A DNA stretch of 64,000 nucleotides from Methylococcus capsulatus str. Texas = ATCC 19069 (lineage in GTDB: Bacteria; Pseudomonadota; Gammaproteobacteria; Methylococcales; Methylococcaceae), in NCBI RefSeq assembly GCF_000424685.1, contig NZ_AUKJ01000016.1, positions 1 through 64,000 of the forward strand, read 5' to 3'. The notes beneath the pieces were generated by a model that ran no database searches, was not told the origin of the DNA, and saw nothing but the letters and a program-made list of their open reading frames with translations. Of the stretch, positions 48,941 to 57,578 are shown one piece after another (position 1 is the stretch's first letter; each line of letters opens with the position of its first letter). The position numbers were made by a program, and so were the translations under genes.

Positions 48941-49357
48941 ATGAATCACAGATATTCGGGCGCGATTTTGGGTTTGGCCGGCGTGCTGTTTGGCATTGTG
49001 GTTCACGCTCGGGGGTTTGGGGGTGCAGTGCAGCAGTCCTCACGGGCGGCGCAACAGGAACGCCAGCAGAGCGCGGAGCAGATGCAGCAATCCCGACAGC
49101 AGAACCTCCAAGGCATGCAGGAGTCTGCGCAACAGAACCGGAATGCGAACCAGCAAAGCCGTCAACAATATTCGGCGGAAAAGACTTATCAGCGTCAGCT
49201 GACGGGGTCGCAGGTCCATGGTCAGCGGGCACGGGCATACGATGACGTCCAGGAAAATATCCAGCAGACGGAGAAGCGACGGGGAGCCGCGATGTTGCTG
49301 GGCGGAGCGTTACGCGCAAAGCAGATGCAACAGCAGCAAGCGCAGCCACAGCAGTAG
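48941..49357 (+). CDS. Gln-rich exported protein of unknown function
   Basis: Encodes 138 residues from ATG 48941, which has an ideal AGGAGGA ribosome site. Residues 1-23 are a signal peptide (cleavage after VHA); the rest is Gln/Ser/Arg-rich, with QQSRQQ-type repeats at 30-80 and an all-Gln-rich tail. It is predicted helical or disordered and periplasmic or secreted. No known family is recognised. It stands alone, convergent with the histidine decarboxylase gene. Confidence 0.8.
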   Translation: MNHRYSGAILGLAGVLFGIVVHARGFGGAVQQSSRAAQQERQQSAEQMQQSRQQNLQGMQESAQQNRNANQQSRQQYSAEKTYQRQLTGSQVHGQRARAYDDVQENIQQTEKRRGAAMLLGGALRAKQMQQQQAQPQQ

Positions 49358-49853
49358 GAATCCAGAACCGCCAAAAGAAGCCCGCAGTCGCACGAAGCCA
49401 CTGCGGGACTCTGGAAATTCCCGCCCATCCCGGCAAGATTGCCACGCCGGCGTGAACCAGGGGGGGTGTCACGCCGTAGCCCGTTTTTGGTCTGGTCCGA
49501 ACGTGGCGGGCTTCAGTGTGTAGGGAAAGATTTACGGGATGATGTCGCCCGTATGGCGATCAGGAGAAGGTCCGGCTCGATCGGAAATTCCGGCTTGTCG
49601 AAGCCGGTGGTGTCCAGAGCGGACGGTACGGACCGAAACTTCGGCATCACCGCGTTCATGGGGCATCCTCTGCACGTCGCCGGGACCGGGATCGCCGCGG
49701 TGACCGACGCTGTCCTCGTGGTGCCTATGCCCTTCGAACATGAGGGTTGACGTCGTGAATGTACGGCAAGGAAGCCGCCGGTGAGCCGCCAGCGGGTTTC
49801 CGAGCTTCAAGGGTGGCGGCCGGCCGGTGAAAACCGGCCTCTGGACGCTCCGT
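49358..49853. other. Intergenic region between convergent genes, no confident gene
   Basis: 496 bp. A hairpin CCCGCAGT/ACTGCGGG with an 11-nt loop (49381-49407) lies 23 bp after the Gln-rich gene and may terminate it. On the minus strand 49520-49740 one frame reads protein-like (FDKPEFPIEPDLLLIA), and the plus strand also has an open frame to 49750, but neither has a convincing start. I call no gene. Confidence 0.5.
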
Positions 49854-50864
49854 TCACGGGCGCTCTTGAACCGTCCGCTCCCAATCGTAAATGCCCATTT
49901 CCAGGAGTTTTTCGGGGCCTCCAGGCGGAACCGCGTTGTTCGCGAGAACGATGTAAGGAGCTGTGGCCATGGCGTGACCGATGGAGCCCGGGGGGACGAA
50001 CTCATGTTTCACCACCACGAAAATTTCCCGGTACCTCACGCCCTGATTCGCTCCGACGCGCAGCACGCTCTTTGCGAGATTCCGGCGTATCAGGCGAAAG
50101 TAGTGTTCCCCTGGCGGGTTTCGGCCGGATCGGCCTCGATGTTTGCCGCACAGCTCCATGATCGCGCTTGCGTCGGTAGCGCGATGCGCGGCGATGGCTA
50201 TGGCGACGCCGCACCAGACCGTTGCCGGGCCCGGTGCCGTGATCTCCTTGTGGGCGGCGATGACCTGAGCACCGGGGAGCAAAGGAAAACGCGGGGCATC
50301 GCGGGTGCCCAGGAGACGCGCTGCCGCGTCCAGAAGCGGATCGGCGGGGTAGACAGGGGTGCCGCCCGTCTTGGACTCCCCAATCTCGAACAGTTTGCGT
50401 TCGCCGATCTCCGCTGCCTTGGCAACGTCATATCCCCAGATGGCTCCATTGACGCCGACGAAGGACGAGGCCACGATGAGGTTGATTTGTCCCAGGTAAG
50501 CCCCGTTCGCTTCCGCGCGATCGAAAGCCAAGGTTCCGTCCAGACCTTCCCCGGTTTGTCCGGTTATGGCCAGTTCTCTTCGTGTCTGGCCGGTGTGCAG
50601 AGTGATCAATGCGATATACCCCAGGCCGCTGGCGCCGGGATTGCCGTAGCCGTCGGAATGGGCGGGGAAGGGACCAACCGCGCCTTTGACGACCTCCGGG
50701 AGTGACAAAGCCGGCGGCACTCGAGGAAGCCCCGCCGGGGGATCGTTTCGTGCCGGAACGCCGGAGAAGACCGGCGTCAGTCCGTCCAGGACGGCCAGAA
50801 GCACTGCGAGGGCCGTCTTCGCGTAAGGGACGGTTCGAGCCGGATTTGCAAGATCTGTATCCAC
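49854..50864 (-). CDS. Pyruvoyl-type histidine decarboxylase, apparently exported
   Basis: Encodes 336 residues from GTG 50864, preceded by a purine-rich AGAGGGGGA. Residues about 110-148 (DGTLAFDRAEANGAYLGQIN, then VASSFVGVNGAIWGYDV) match the self-processing region of Gram-positive HdcA; cleavage is expected between Ser133 and Ser134, with Ser134 becoming pyruvoyl. Later PPGSIGHAMATAPYIVL also fits. The N-terminus (10-36) looks like a signal peptide or membrane anchor, which the classical enzyme lacks. It would produce histamine and CO2. No histidine/histamine antiporter is next to it. Substrate assignment is by similarity; another amino acid is possible. Confidence 0.82.
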   Translation of the reverse strand: MDTDLANPARTVPYAKTALAVLLAVLDGLTPVFSGVPARNDPPAGLPRVPPALSLPEVVKGAVGPFPAHSDGYGNPGASGLGYIALITLHTGQTRRELAITGQTGEGLDGTLAFDRAEANGAYLGQINLIVASSFVGVNGAIWGYDVAKAAEIGERKLFEIGESKTGGTPVYPADPLLDAAARLLGTRDAPRFPLLPGAQVIAAHKEITAPGPATVWCGVAIAIAAHRATDASAIMELCGKHRGRSGRNPPGEHYFRLIRRNLAKSVLRVGANQGVRYREIFVVVKHEFVPPGSIGHAMATAPYIVLANNAVPPGGPEKLLEMGIYDWERTVQERP

Positions 50865-51003
50865 TTTGAGTCCCCCTCTGAGCCGGCGGTGGTGGAATTG
50901 TCCACGAAGTTGCAGTGAGTTTACCGAACCGGAGCCTTTTTCGGTTGACGCCCGCCGGTCTTGGCTTCACGCTGACGCCATTGGCGATACACACCCACCC
51001 GCT

Positions 51004-51876
51004 ATGGCTTCCGAAAATACTTTCCTGCCCGCGGATCTCGTGGAAACCGATCCGCTACTCGGCGTCCTGCGGCTGGCGGCATTGTCGGCGGGCTCGGACG
51101 GGCCGCCGGACGACGCCACGCTGGATCTCATGTTCGAGCGGATGCCGGCCGGCCGGATTGACGATGAACTTTCAGCCGCAGCATGGCGTGAGCTGGCCCG
51201 TGGCCTGATGGGGCAAAGACCTTCGAACATGTTGGTCGCGCTTTCCGGCTGTGGCGCGTTGGGGCGGGTGTTGCCGGAGGTGGCGGCCCTGTTCGGCGTC
51301 CCGCAGATAGCGGACGATCCGCCCCAGGTCGATATCGGCCAACACCTGCTGCGCGTCCTGGACGAAGCGGCCCGCTGCAACGCGCCGCTGCCGGTCCGGT
51401 TCGCCGCGCTGGTGATGCACGTCGGCAAGTCGGACTCACCGCCCGAGCACCTGCCGGTTCACTACCGCCACGTCGAGCGGGGACGCCCGCGCATCGATGC
51501 GCTGTGCCAACGTTTCGGCGTGCCTGAAGCGTGCCGTGAACTCGCGTTGTTGGCACTGAGCGAATGCGAGCGGGTGCACCGGGTCACGGAAGTGCGTGCG
51601 GGGCCCATCGCCGCAATGCTGGAGCGGGTCGGGGCGTTCGACCGTCCGGATCGCTTCGGCCAACTGCTGATGCTCTGCGCCTGCGACTACCGCGCCTACC
51701 GAGGACATGCCGCCGGAGAATATCCCAAGGCTGCTCTGCTGCGCACCGCTTTGAGTGCCTGCGCCGGTGTCGAGCAGACCCACGGCTCCCCGGGCGCGGA
51801 GGAGTTGCAGGAGGCCCGCGCCGCGGCGATCGCCAGAGTCTTCCGGTCGGAACGCTGGTCGAGCCCGGGAACATAG
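51004..51876 (+). CDS. Orphan CCA-adding-enzyme C-terminal (HD-like) domain protein
   Basis: Encodes 290 residues from ATG 51004; the ribosome site is poor and the open frame extends to 50866. It resembles only the C-terminal half of the Cca tRNA nucleotidyltransferase: VDIGQHLLRVLDEA, then RFAALVMHVGKSDSPPEHLP, CRELALLAL and YPKAALLRTAL. The nucleotidyltransferase head is absent. The HD pair that should follow 'LLH' reads His139-Val140, so phosphohydrolase activity is probably lost. It may be a decayed Cca or an RNA-binding derivative. Confidence 0.72.
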   Translation: MASENTFLPADLVETDPLLGVLRLAALSAGSDGPPDDATLDLMFERMPAGRIDDELSAAAWRELARGLMGQRPSNMLVALSGCGALGRVLPEVAALFGVPQIADDPPQVDIGQHLLRVLDEAARCNAPLPVRFAALVMHVGKSDSPPEHLPVHYRHVERGRPRIDALCQRFGVPEACRELALLALSECERVHRVTEVRAGPIAAMLERVGAFDRPDRFGQLLMLCACDYRAYRGHAAGEYPKAALLRTALSACAGVEQTHGSPGAEELQEARAAAIARVFRSERWSSPGT

Positions 51877-52037
51877 GGCGCCTGGCATACGGCGGCAGGG
51901 AGGTACACGCCGCAGTCCTTGACGACAGGGACGGCGTCCGTGACGTTCCTGATCCAACGCAACCAGGTCCGCGGTCATGCAAAGCCTTCCAGCCTCATCG
52001 CCGGCGCCTCCGCCCCCTGTGTCCGGCACCTGGCTGA

Positions 52038-53423
52038 TCAGTGCACCTTTGTGCGCATCTCCCGCAGGATGTCCTTGGGCACCGGAGCCAGCCGGCCGTC
52101 GGGCTGGACGAAGAGCCGCCCGGTTTCGATCCCGTCGAGTTTCTGTATGCCCGCCCGGCTCAAGCGGCAGATGTCGCCGTTCTGGACGACGCAGGCATGC
52201 GGAACGTGGCAGGCGGCGGCCAGTTCCGCATTGGCGGCGAGATGCCTCGGCGTCCCGTGCACCGGAATCACGGCCGGCGGCTGGACCCACTCATAGAGCT
52301 GGCGCAGGTCTTCTTGGGCGGGATGGCCGGATACATGCACCCTCGCGTCGGCGTCGGTCACCAGGTGGACACCGGTTTCACGCAGGCGCTGATGAATCCG
52401 TGCAACCGCGTGCTCGTTGCCGGGTATCACCCGTGACGAGAAGACGACGGTATCGCCGGCGTCCAGCGACAGGTCGCGATGCAGGTCCTGGGCGAGCCGT
52501 GCCAATGCCGACCGGGGTTCGCCCTGGCTGCCGGTGCAGGCAGCGAAGACCTCGCTGCGGGGCAGATGCCCGATGTGGCGGGCTTCCACGAGTTCGGGCA
52601 GATCGTCCGGCCAGTGGCCGGTAGCGCGGGCGACGGCCACCATGTGTTCCATCGCCGGGCCTGCCACGCCGAAGCGCCGGCCCAAGGTCCGGGCGACCCG
52701 CGCCAGGGTGACGAGGCGCGCGATGTTGCTGGCGAAGGCCGTCACGACGATGCGTCCCGCCGCCTCCGCTCCCAACGCCAGCAGCGGTTCGTACAAGTCG
52801 CCCTCGAAGCCGGTGCGGCCGGGGACCATGGCGTTGGTGGAATCGCAGACCATTGCCAACAACGGTTCGCGCCGAAGGGCGGAAAGCCGGGAGTGGTCGT
52901 AGCCGCGTCCCACCACGGGGCGGTCGTCCAGTTTCCAGTCGCCGGTATGCAGGACGGCGCCGACGGGTGTGCCGATCAGCAGCGTATTGGGTTCCGGGAT
53001 GGAATGCGTCATGACGATGTATTCGACCGCGAACGGTCCGATCCGGAACCGTTCTCCGGGGGAGACTTCGACGAGCGGCGCGTCGTCGATTCCGGCGCGC
53101 GCGAGCTTGGTTCGCGCCAACGCCGCAGTGAAGGGAGTCGCATAGACCGGACAGCGCAGCCGTTTCCAGAGGTAGGGCAGGGCACCCACGTGGTCTTCAT
53201 GGCCGTGGGTCAGGACGATGCCTGCGAGACGTTCGCGGCGGGCCGCGATGAACGCCGGGTCGGGCATCATCACGGCATGGTCCGGGAAATCGTCGCCGCC
53301 GAAGGTGATGCCCATGTCCACCGCGATCCAGGCGCCGTCATGGCCGTACAGCGTCAGGTTCATGCCGATTTCGCCGGTTCCGCCCAGGGGCAGGAAGAGG
53401 CACTCGCCGCGGGCGGGGATCAT
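52038..53423 (-). CDS. RNase J-type beta-lactamase-fold ribonuclease (short form)
   Basis: Encodes 461 residues. The metal site HGHEDHVG (His73, His75, Asp77, His78), VMTHSI, LHTGDWKLD, and a beta-CASP region with SGHPAQEDLRQLYEWV and PVHGTPRHL identify RNase J. The usual C-terminal domain of about 100 residues in 550-residue RNase J is missing. Members process and degrade RNA from the 5' end. Gammaproteobacteria mostly lack RNase J, so its presence is notable. It is monocistronic, 327 bp from cobQ. Confidence 0.9.
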   Translation of the reverse strand: MIPARGECLFLPLGGTGEIGMNLTLYGHDGAWIAVDMGITFGGDDFPDHAVMMPDPAFIAARRERLAGIVLTHGHEDHVGALPYLWKRLRCPVYATPFTAALARTKLARAGIDDAPLVEVSPGERFRIGPFAVEYIVMTHSIPEPNTLLIGTPVGAVLHTGDWKLDDRPVVGRGYDHSRLSALRREPLLAMVCDSTNAMVPGRTGFEGDLYEPLLALGAEAAGRIVVTAFASNIARLVTLARVARTLGRRFGVAGPAMEHMVAVARATGHWPDDLPELVEARHIGHLPRSEVFAACTGSQGEPRSALARLAQDLHRDLSLDAGDTVVFSSRVIPGNEHAVARIHQRLRETGVHLVTDADARVHVSGHPAQEDLRQLYEWVQPPAVIPVHGTPRHLAANAELAAACHVPHACVVQNGDICRLSRAGIQKLDGIETGRLFVQPDGRLAPVPKDILREMRTKVH

Positions 53424-53750
53424 GAGATACTCAAAGCCGCTCTATATTTTTGGAAAATCCGCCGGGGCGCGGACTGCTTGAACACGATACGGCCAGGGGG
53501 CGCCGGCGGCTCCATTCCGCCGTCTACCGCCCGGCAAGCGCGGCCCGCCGACTGAACAGGCTCACGGGCACATACCGGATCATTCTAGCGCGCCGTAACC
53601 GGCGCCGCAGCATGCGACGATGGCGGGCCGGGAAGATTCGCTCTCGCCTGGCTTCGCCACCGCAGGAACATTGCGGCTTTCGGAACCGCTCCATGCCTTT
53701 CGGGTCACGGCTGACCGGCGGGCGTTCGTCTGCCGGTCATGAGGCGGGGA
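53424..53750. other. Region with no identified gene, and cobQ terminator hairpin
   Basis: 327 bp between two minus-strand genes. Just after the cobQ stop a perfect 8-bp stem TGACCGGC/GCCGGTCA (53712-53739, 12-nt loop) could end the cobQ transcript. Around 53493-53530 a stretch with GGCGG-CTCCATT-CCGCC resembles a T-arm but no tRNA fold can be built around it. No gene is called. Confidence 0.5.
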
Positions 53751-55268
53751 TCAACCCCTGGCGGCGGGCGCGTGGCCCTCTCCGCGGCCGCTGCCCGACA
53801 GCAGGTCCATGATCAGTTCCATGTTCAGTTCGGCTTCGACGGCGGCGGCGACCCGCTCGATCCCGCGTTCGCGTTCCAAACTCACGTCGAACACCCGAGG
53901 TTGCGGCAGGCCGGCCCAGCGGAGCAGGGCGGTGAGGGCCTCGGGTTCGTCGAACAGGCCGTGCACATAGGTGCCCAGGATCTGGCCGTCGTCGGACAGA
54001 GCCCCCTCGGCGCCTCGTTCCAGCCGACAGGCGGGCCGCTCCAGGGCCGGGCCACTACTGACGCCGGCATGGATTTCGTAGCCGCTGACCGTGGCGCCCT
54101 CCAAGACCAAGATGCCGGAGACGGTCCGCAGCTGCTTTTCCACTTCGAGCGTCGTTTCGAAATCCAGGAGTCCCAGGCCGGGGCTGGAGCCGGGCGGACC
54201 TTCGAGTCCCGCGGGATCGTGGATTGCCTGGCCCAGCATCTGGAACCCTCCGCACAGGCCCAGCAGTTTCCCGCCATAGCGCAGATGCCGCCGGATGGCG
54301 CCTTCCCACCCTCCCTCGCGCAGCCAGGCGAGATCCGCGCGGACGCTCTTGCTTCCGGGAAGGATGATGAGATCGGCGGGCGGGGGGGACGCGCCCGTAC
54401 CGATGAAGCGGAAATCGACCTGCGGATGCAAGCGCAAGGCGTCGAAGTCTGTGTGGTTGCTGATACGGGGCAGTCTCGGGGCAATGACCTTCAAGCGTGT
54501 GTCCTGGCCGGGCGCGGCGGGCCGCGACTTCGTCACCACGGCGTCTTCCGCATCGAGGTAGAGGCCGTCCAGGTGGGGCAGAACCCCCACCACCGGCTTG
54601 CCGGTGCGCCGTTGCAGCCACTCGATGCCCGGCCGCAACAGGTCCATGTCGCCGCGGAACCGGTTGATGACGAAGCCTCGGGTGCGTTCGCGTTCGCTGG
54701 CCGAAAGGAGCTCGAGCGTACCGACGAGGTGGGCGAACACACCGCCGCGATCGATGTCGGCGACGAGAAGCACCGGGCAGTCCACCGCCTCGGCGAAGCC
54801 CATGTTGGCGATGTCGCCCGTCCGCAGGTTGATTTCCGCCGGGCTGCCTGCACCTTCGACGATGACCGCCTGAAATTGGTGGGCGAGCCGGGCATAGGAT
54901 TCCAGCACCGCGGAAAGAGCCTTGGGCTTGAATTCATGGTAACGGCGGGCATCCATGTTGCCCACGGCATGGCCCTGGATGATCACCTGCGAGCCTTGAT
55001 CGGCGTACGGTTTGAGCAGGACCGGATTCATGTCGGTGTGTGGCGGCAGCCCGCAGGCCTGCGCCTGGACTGCCTGGGCCCGCCCTATCTCCCCTCCTTG
55101 CGGCGTGACGGCGCTGTTGAGCGCCATGTTCTGTGGCTTGAAGGGCGCGACGCGGAAACCGCGGCGATGCAGGGCCCGGCACAAACCGGTCACCAGCGTG
55201 CTCTTGCCGGCATCGGACGTCGTGCCCTGAATCATCAGTGTTGCACCCTGGGGGAGACGGTGGGACAT
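53751..55268 (-). CDS. cobQ: Cobyric acid synthase
   Basis: Encodes 505 residues from ATG 55268. The N-terminal P-loop domain ([13 protein letters not shown]) and C-terminal glutamine amidotransferase domain with catalytic Cys near residue 339 ([12 protein letters not shown]) fit CobQ/CbiP. It amidates four carboxylates of adenosyl-cobyrinate a,c-diamide. The start was placed at MSHRLPQG, one base after the kinase gene, because the longer frame overlaps that gene. It forms a pair with the PduX-like kinase. Confidence 0.95.
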   Translation of the reverse strand: MSHRLPQGATLMIQGTTSDAGKSTLVTGLCRALHRRGFRVAPFKPQNMALNSAVTPQGGEIGRAQAVQAQACGLPPHTDMNPVLLKPYADQGSQVIIQGHAVGNMDARRYHEFKPKALSAVLESYARLAHQFQAVIVEGAGSPAEINLRTGDIANMGFAEAVDCPVLLVADIDRGGVFAHLVGTLELLSASERERTRGFVINRFRGDMDLLRPGIEWLQRRTGKPVVGVLPHLDGLYLDAEDAVVTKSRPAAPGQDTRLKVIAPRLPRISNHTDFDALRLHPQVDFRFIGTGASPPPADLIILPGSKSVRADLAWLREGGWEGAIRRHLRYGGKLLGLCGGFQMLGQAIHDPAGLEGPPGSSPGLGLLDFETTLEVEKQLRTVSGILVLEGATVSGYEIHAGVSSGPALERPACRLERGAEGALSDDGQILGTYVHGLFDEPEALTALLRWAGLPQPRVFDVSLERERGIERVAAAVEAELNMELIMDLLSGSGRGEGHAPAARG

Positions 55269-55269
55269 G

Positions 55270-56283
55270 TCAGCGGCTCGCGTTACTGGCGCTGTCCTCG
55301 ACATCCTGCGCGATGGCTGGCGCAGAGGTCGGGAGATCGGGGAGGCCGGACTTCCATCCTCGCGCGGCCAGCTGCCGTCTCGCCGCCCCGATCGCATCCC
55401 GGTCTCCCGGCCGGAACAACAGGCCCATGACCGTGCCGCTGTGGGCCACCTGGACACCGAGTGCGCCATGATGTCTGCCGACGGCTTCGAGCTCATCGAG
55501 GCGGGGTTTCCGGACGAACCGCTGGTTGAGGCGTGCGCTGGCCGTCGCCACGGCCCCCACCAGGCCGGCATCGCCCCTTGCAATGCCGGCCCGCAATGTC
55601 TCCAGCAGAGCTTGGCACCGGGCCATTTCCCGCCGTTCGTAACGGCGCGGGGTACCGCTCAGTGTATCGACTCCGCTGCCGTTGGCGGGATCCTGGACGC
55701 TCAGCAGTTCCATGGGAGGCAGCGGGTTGTCGAATCGTTCCACGACGAACCCCTCGCGCTGCGCGAAAACCAGGGCGGGGCCGTCGAACATCAGCGGGTC
55801 CGAGGCCGTCTCGGCTGCGACGGCCAGGCGCGCGATCCGTTCAGGCGCCAAGGTCTGTCCGCAGGCATCGGCGACTGCCCGAATCGTCGCCGTGACGTCG
55901 GCACTGGAAGAGCCGAGTCCCTGACCGGGGGGGATGTTGCCGTTCAGGAACAGCAGACCGCCAACACCGGAGACTCCAAGGCAGGACAGTGTCAGCAACG
56001 CCGCTCGTGCCGCCTTGGGACGGGCAGCGGGAATCGTTTGCAACCGGTTTCCGGCGGCCGGAAAAAAGCAGACGGTGACCCGGTAGTGCAGGCAGGGCAG
56101 CGTGACCAGGATGGGTCTCGGGGTGCCGACCGCCGAAGGGATCGCACCCTGCAGGATTTCTCCGTGGTGTCCGTGGGATTCCCCCCGGCCCATGGAAAGC
56201 AAGTAGGGCATTTGTCGGATGCGTTCGCTGGGGCAAGGTGACGCGAAAGGCTGTTTCAAACCGGAAGCACGGATTTTCGCCAT
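55270..56283 (-). CDS. GHMP kinase, PduX-like L-threonine kinase
   Basis: Encodes 337 residues from ATG 56283 (ATG 56211 is the alternative; neither has a strong ribosome site). The [13 protein letters not shown] opening and the GHMP loop [15 protein letters not shown] identify a PduX-type kinase, which makes L-threonine phosphate for the aminopropanol arm of cobalamin. It is one base from cobQ and divergent from the riboswitch-controlled operon. Confidence 0.88.
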   Translation of the reverse strand: MAKIRASGLKQPFASPCPSERIRQMPYLLSMGRGESHGHHGEILQGAIPSAVGTPRPILVTLPCLHYRVTVCFFPAAGNRLQTIPAARPKAARAALLTLSCLGVSGVGGLLFLNGNIPPGQGLGSSSADVTATIRAVADACGQTLAPERIARLAVAAETASDPLMFDGPALVFAQREGFVVERFDNPLPPMELLSVQDPANGSGVDTLSGTPRRYERREMARCQALLETLRAGIARGDAGLVGAVATASARLNQRFVRKPRLDELEAVGRHHGALGVQVAHSGTVMGLLFRPGDRDAIGAARRQLAARGWKSGLPDLPTSAPAIAQDVEDSASNASR

Positions 56284-56340
56284 TCGCTCGGGTCTTGCAT
56301 AGCCGGGGTTGCGCTTCGTGGGCTGCGGTAGCTGCGGATT

Positions 56341-56369
56341 TTGACGGGATGGGACAAATCTCTTAGAGT
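56341..56369 (+). promoter_or_regulatory. Sigma70 promoter of the cobalamin operon
   Basis: -35 TTGACG (56341-56346), 17-bp spacer, -10 TAGAGT (56364-56369). The transcript would begin just before the riboswitch aptamer, so the leader carries the whole sensor. Confidence 0.7.
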
Positions 56370-56385
56370 GTGCGCTCTGCTTTCG

Positions 56386-56600
56386 GGTGCTCGGCCGGCA
56401 TTCGCCGCGTCCGGGTTAAACGGGAAGCCGGTGCGGCGGAGGGGAGCCTCCGGCAAGGCCGGCGCTGCCCCCGCAACGGTAAGCGAGTCAAACCCCATCA
56501 CGACGCCACTGCGAGGGTTGGCCCTTGCGGGAAGGCGATGGACCGGCACGGCCCGTGTCGCTCGCAAGTCCGGAGACCGGCCCGTGGCAGTGGTGCTGAC
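56386..56600 (+). promoter_or_regulatory. Cobalamin (B12) riboswitch
   Basis: The leader contains the aptamer hallmarks in order: AAACGGGAAGCCGGTG (about 56426-56441), the GCTGCCCCCGCAACGGTAA core, GCCACTG, GGGAAGGCG, and the B12 box AAGTCCGGAGACCGGCC at 56566-56582. It precedes cbtB by about 115 bp. No long T-run follows, so control of translation or a non-canonical terminator is likely; a GCACC/GGTGC pairing near 56625-56645 may be the expression platform. Boundaries are approximate. Confidence 0.95.
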
Positions 56601-56715
56601 CCGCGGCGGGCGGGCGCGGCTCCATGGCACCGCACCCCAGGTGCTGCCAACGGCGCGCGTTCACGTCCAGCGGTTGGGTCCGAATCGTCTTTGAATTGAC
56701 GGAAAGTCAACCTCC

Positions 56716-56892
56716 ATGAACGCACAGACATCATCTCATTCCTTGCCGGCCCATGTCGGGGCCAGAGCCGCCGCGATCGCCGCCTTCGCGCTCGGTGGTC
56801 TGCTGGTGCTCATGGTCGGTTTTTCACCCTTGCCAGCCGTGCACGATGCGACGCACGACACCCGGCATTCCGCCGGTTTTCCTTGCCACTGA
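56716..56892 (+). CDS. cbtB: CbtB cobalt-transport subunit
   Basis: A 58-codon gene starting MNAQTSSHSLPAHVG. One membrane helix (about 16-38) is followed by a His-rich tail, HDATHDTRHSAGFPCH, the mark of CbtB. It is thought to work with CbtA in B12-regulated cobalt uptake. First gene after the riboswitch; its stop is five bases before the cbtA ATG. Confidence 0.92.
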   Translation: MNAQTSSHSLPAHVGARAAAIAAFALGGLLVLMVGFSPLPAVHDATHDTRHSAGFPCH

Positions 56893-56897
56893 CCGGA

Positions 56898-57578
56898 ATG
56901 TTCCGCGCCTTGGCTTTTTCCGCCGTGCTGGCGGGGCTGTCGGCGGCCTCCGTGTTGACCCTGGCGCAAGCCTTCTGGGTGACTCCTCTGATTCTCGAGG
57001 CGGAGGTTTACGAGGAGGCGGCCGCGGCCGGCATGCCGGCGCCGGCGGAAACGCCTGACGGAGCGCTCGACGCCTGGCGGCCGGAAACCGGTTGGCCGCG
57101 TTTGCTCGCCACGGCCGCCGGGAATTGTCTCCTGGGCATCGGCTATGGCCTGATGATGACGGGGTTGTATGCGTGGCGCCGGCCCAAGGGCATGACGCAA
57201 GGCCTGGCCTGGGGGCTTGCCGGTTTCGTGGTGTTCTTCGCCGCCCCCGGCTTGGGGCTGCCGCCGGAATTGCCGGGCGATTTCGCCGCCGAACTCGGCG
57301 CTCGGCAGTCCTGGTGGCTGGCAACGGCCCTTTGTACCACGGGCGGCCTGGCTTTGCTTGGTCTCCAGGAGCGTCGTGTGCTGCGGCTACTGGGGGTGCT
57401 GCTGCTGGCCTTGCCGCACCTGGTCGGCGCGCCTCATCCGCCGGTGAGCGGGGGGCTCGCGCCGGAGACGCTCCGTGGCCAGTTCAGGCTGGCGACCCTT
57501 TTGAGCAATGCCATGTTCTGGGGGATGCTGGGGGGTGTTTCCGCCGTCGCCTTCCGGCGCTTCTGCCCAGCGGAATGA
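56898..57578 (+). CDS. cbtA: CbtA cobalt-transport membrane protein
   Basis: Encodes 226 residues from ATG 56898 with about five membrane helices. The opening FRALAFSAVLAGLSAASVLTL, the AEVYEEA segment, and LPHLVGAPHPP fit CbtA. It forms the cobalt transporter with CbtB under riboswitch control. The stop overlaps cobM (ATGA). Confidence 0.92.
   Translation: MFRALAFSAVLAGLSAASVLTLAQAFWVTPLILEAEVYEEAAAAGMPAPAETPDGALDAWRPETGWPRLLATAAGNCLLGIGYGLMMTGLYAWRRPKGMTQGLAWGLAGFVVFFAAPGLGLPPELPGDFAAELGARQSWWLATALCTTGGLALLGLQERRVLRLLGVLLLALPHLVGAPHPPVSGGLAPETLRGQFRLATLLSNAMFWGMLGGVSAVAFRRFCPAE

Noticed and set aside
53490-53530. tRNA- or tmRNA-like 3' end (GGCGG-CTCCATT-CCGCC)
   Set aside because: The loop lacks the TTC consensus, there is no CCA end, and no matching acceptor or D-arm is present upstream.
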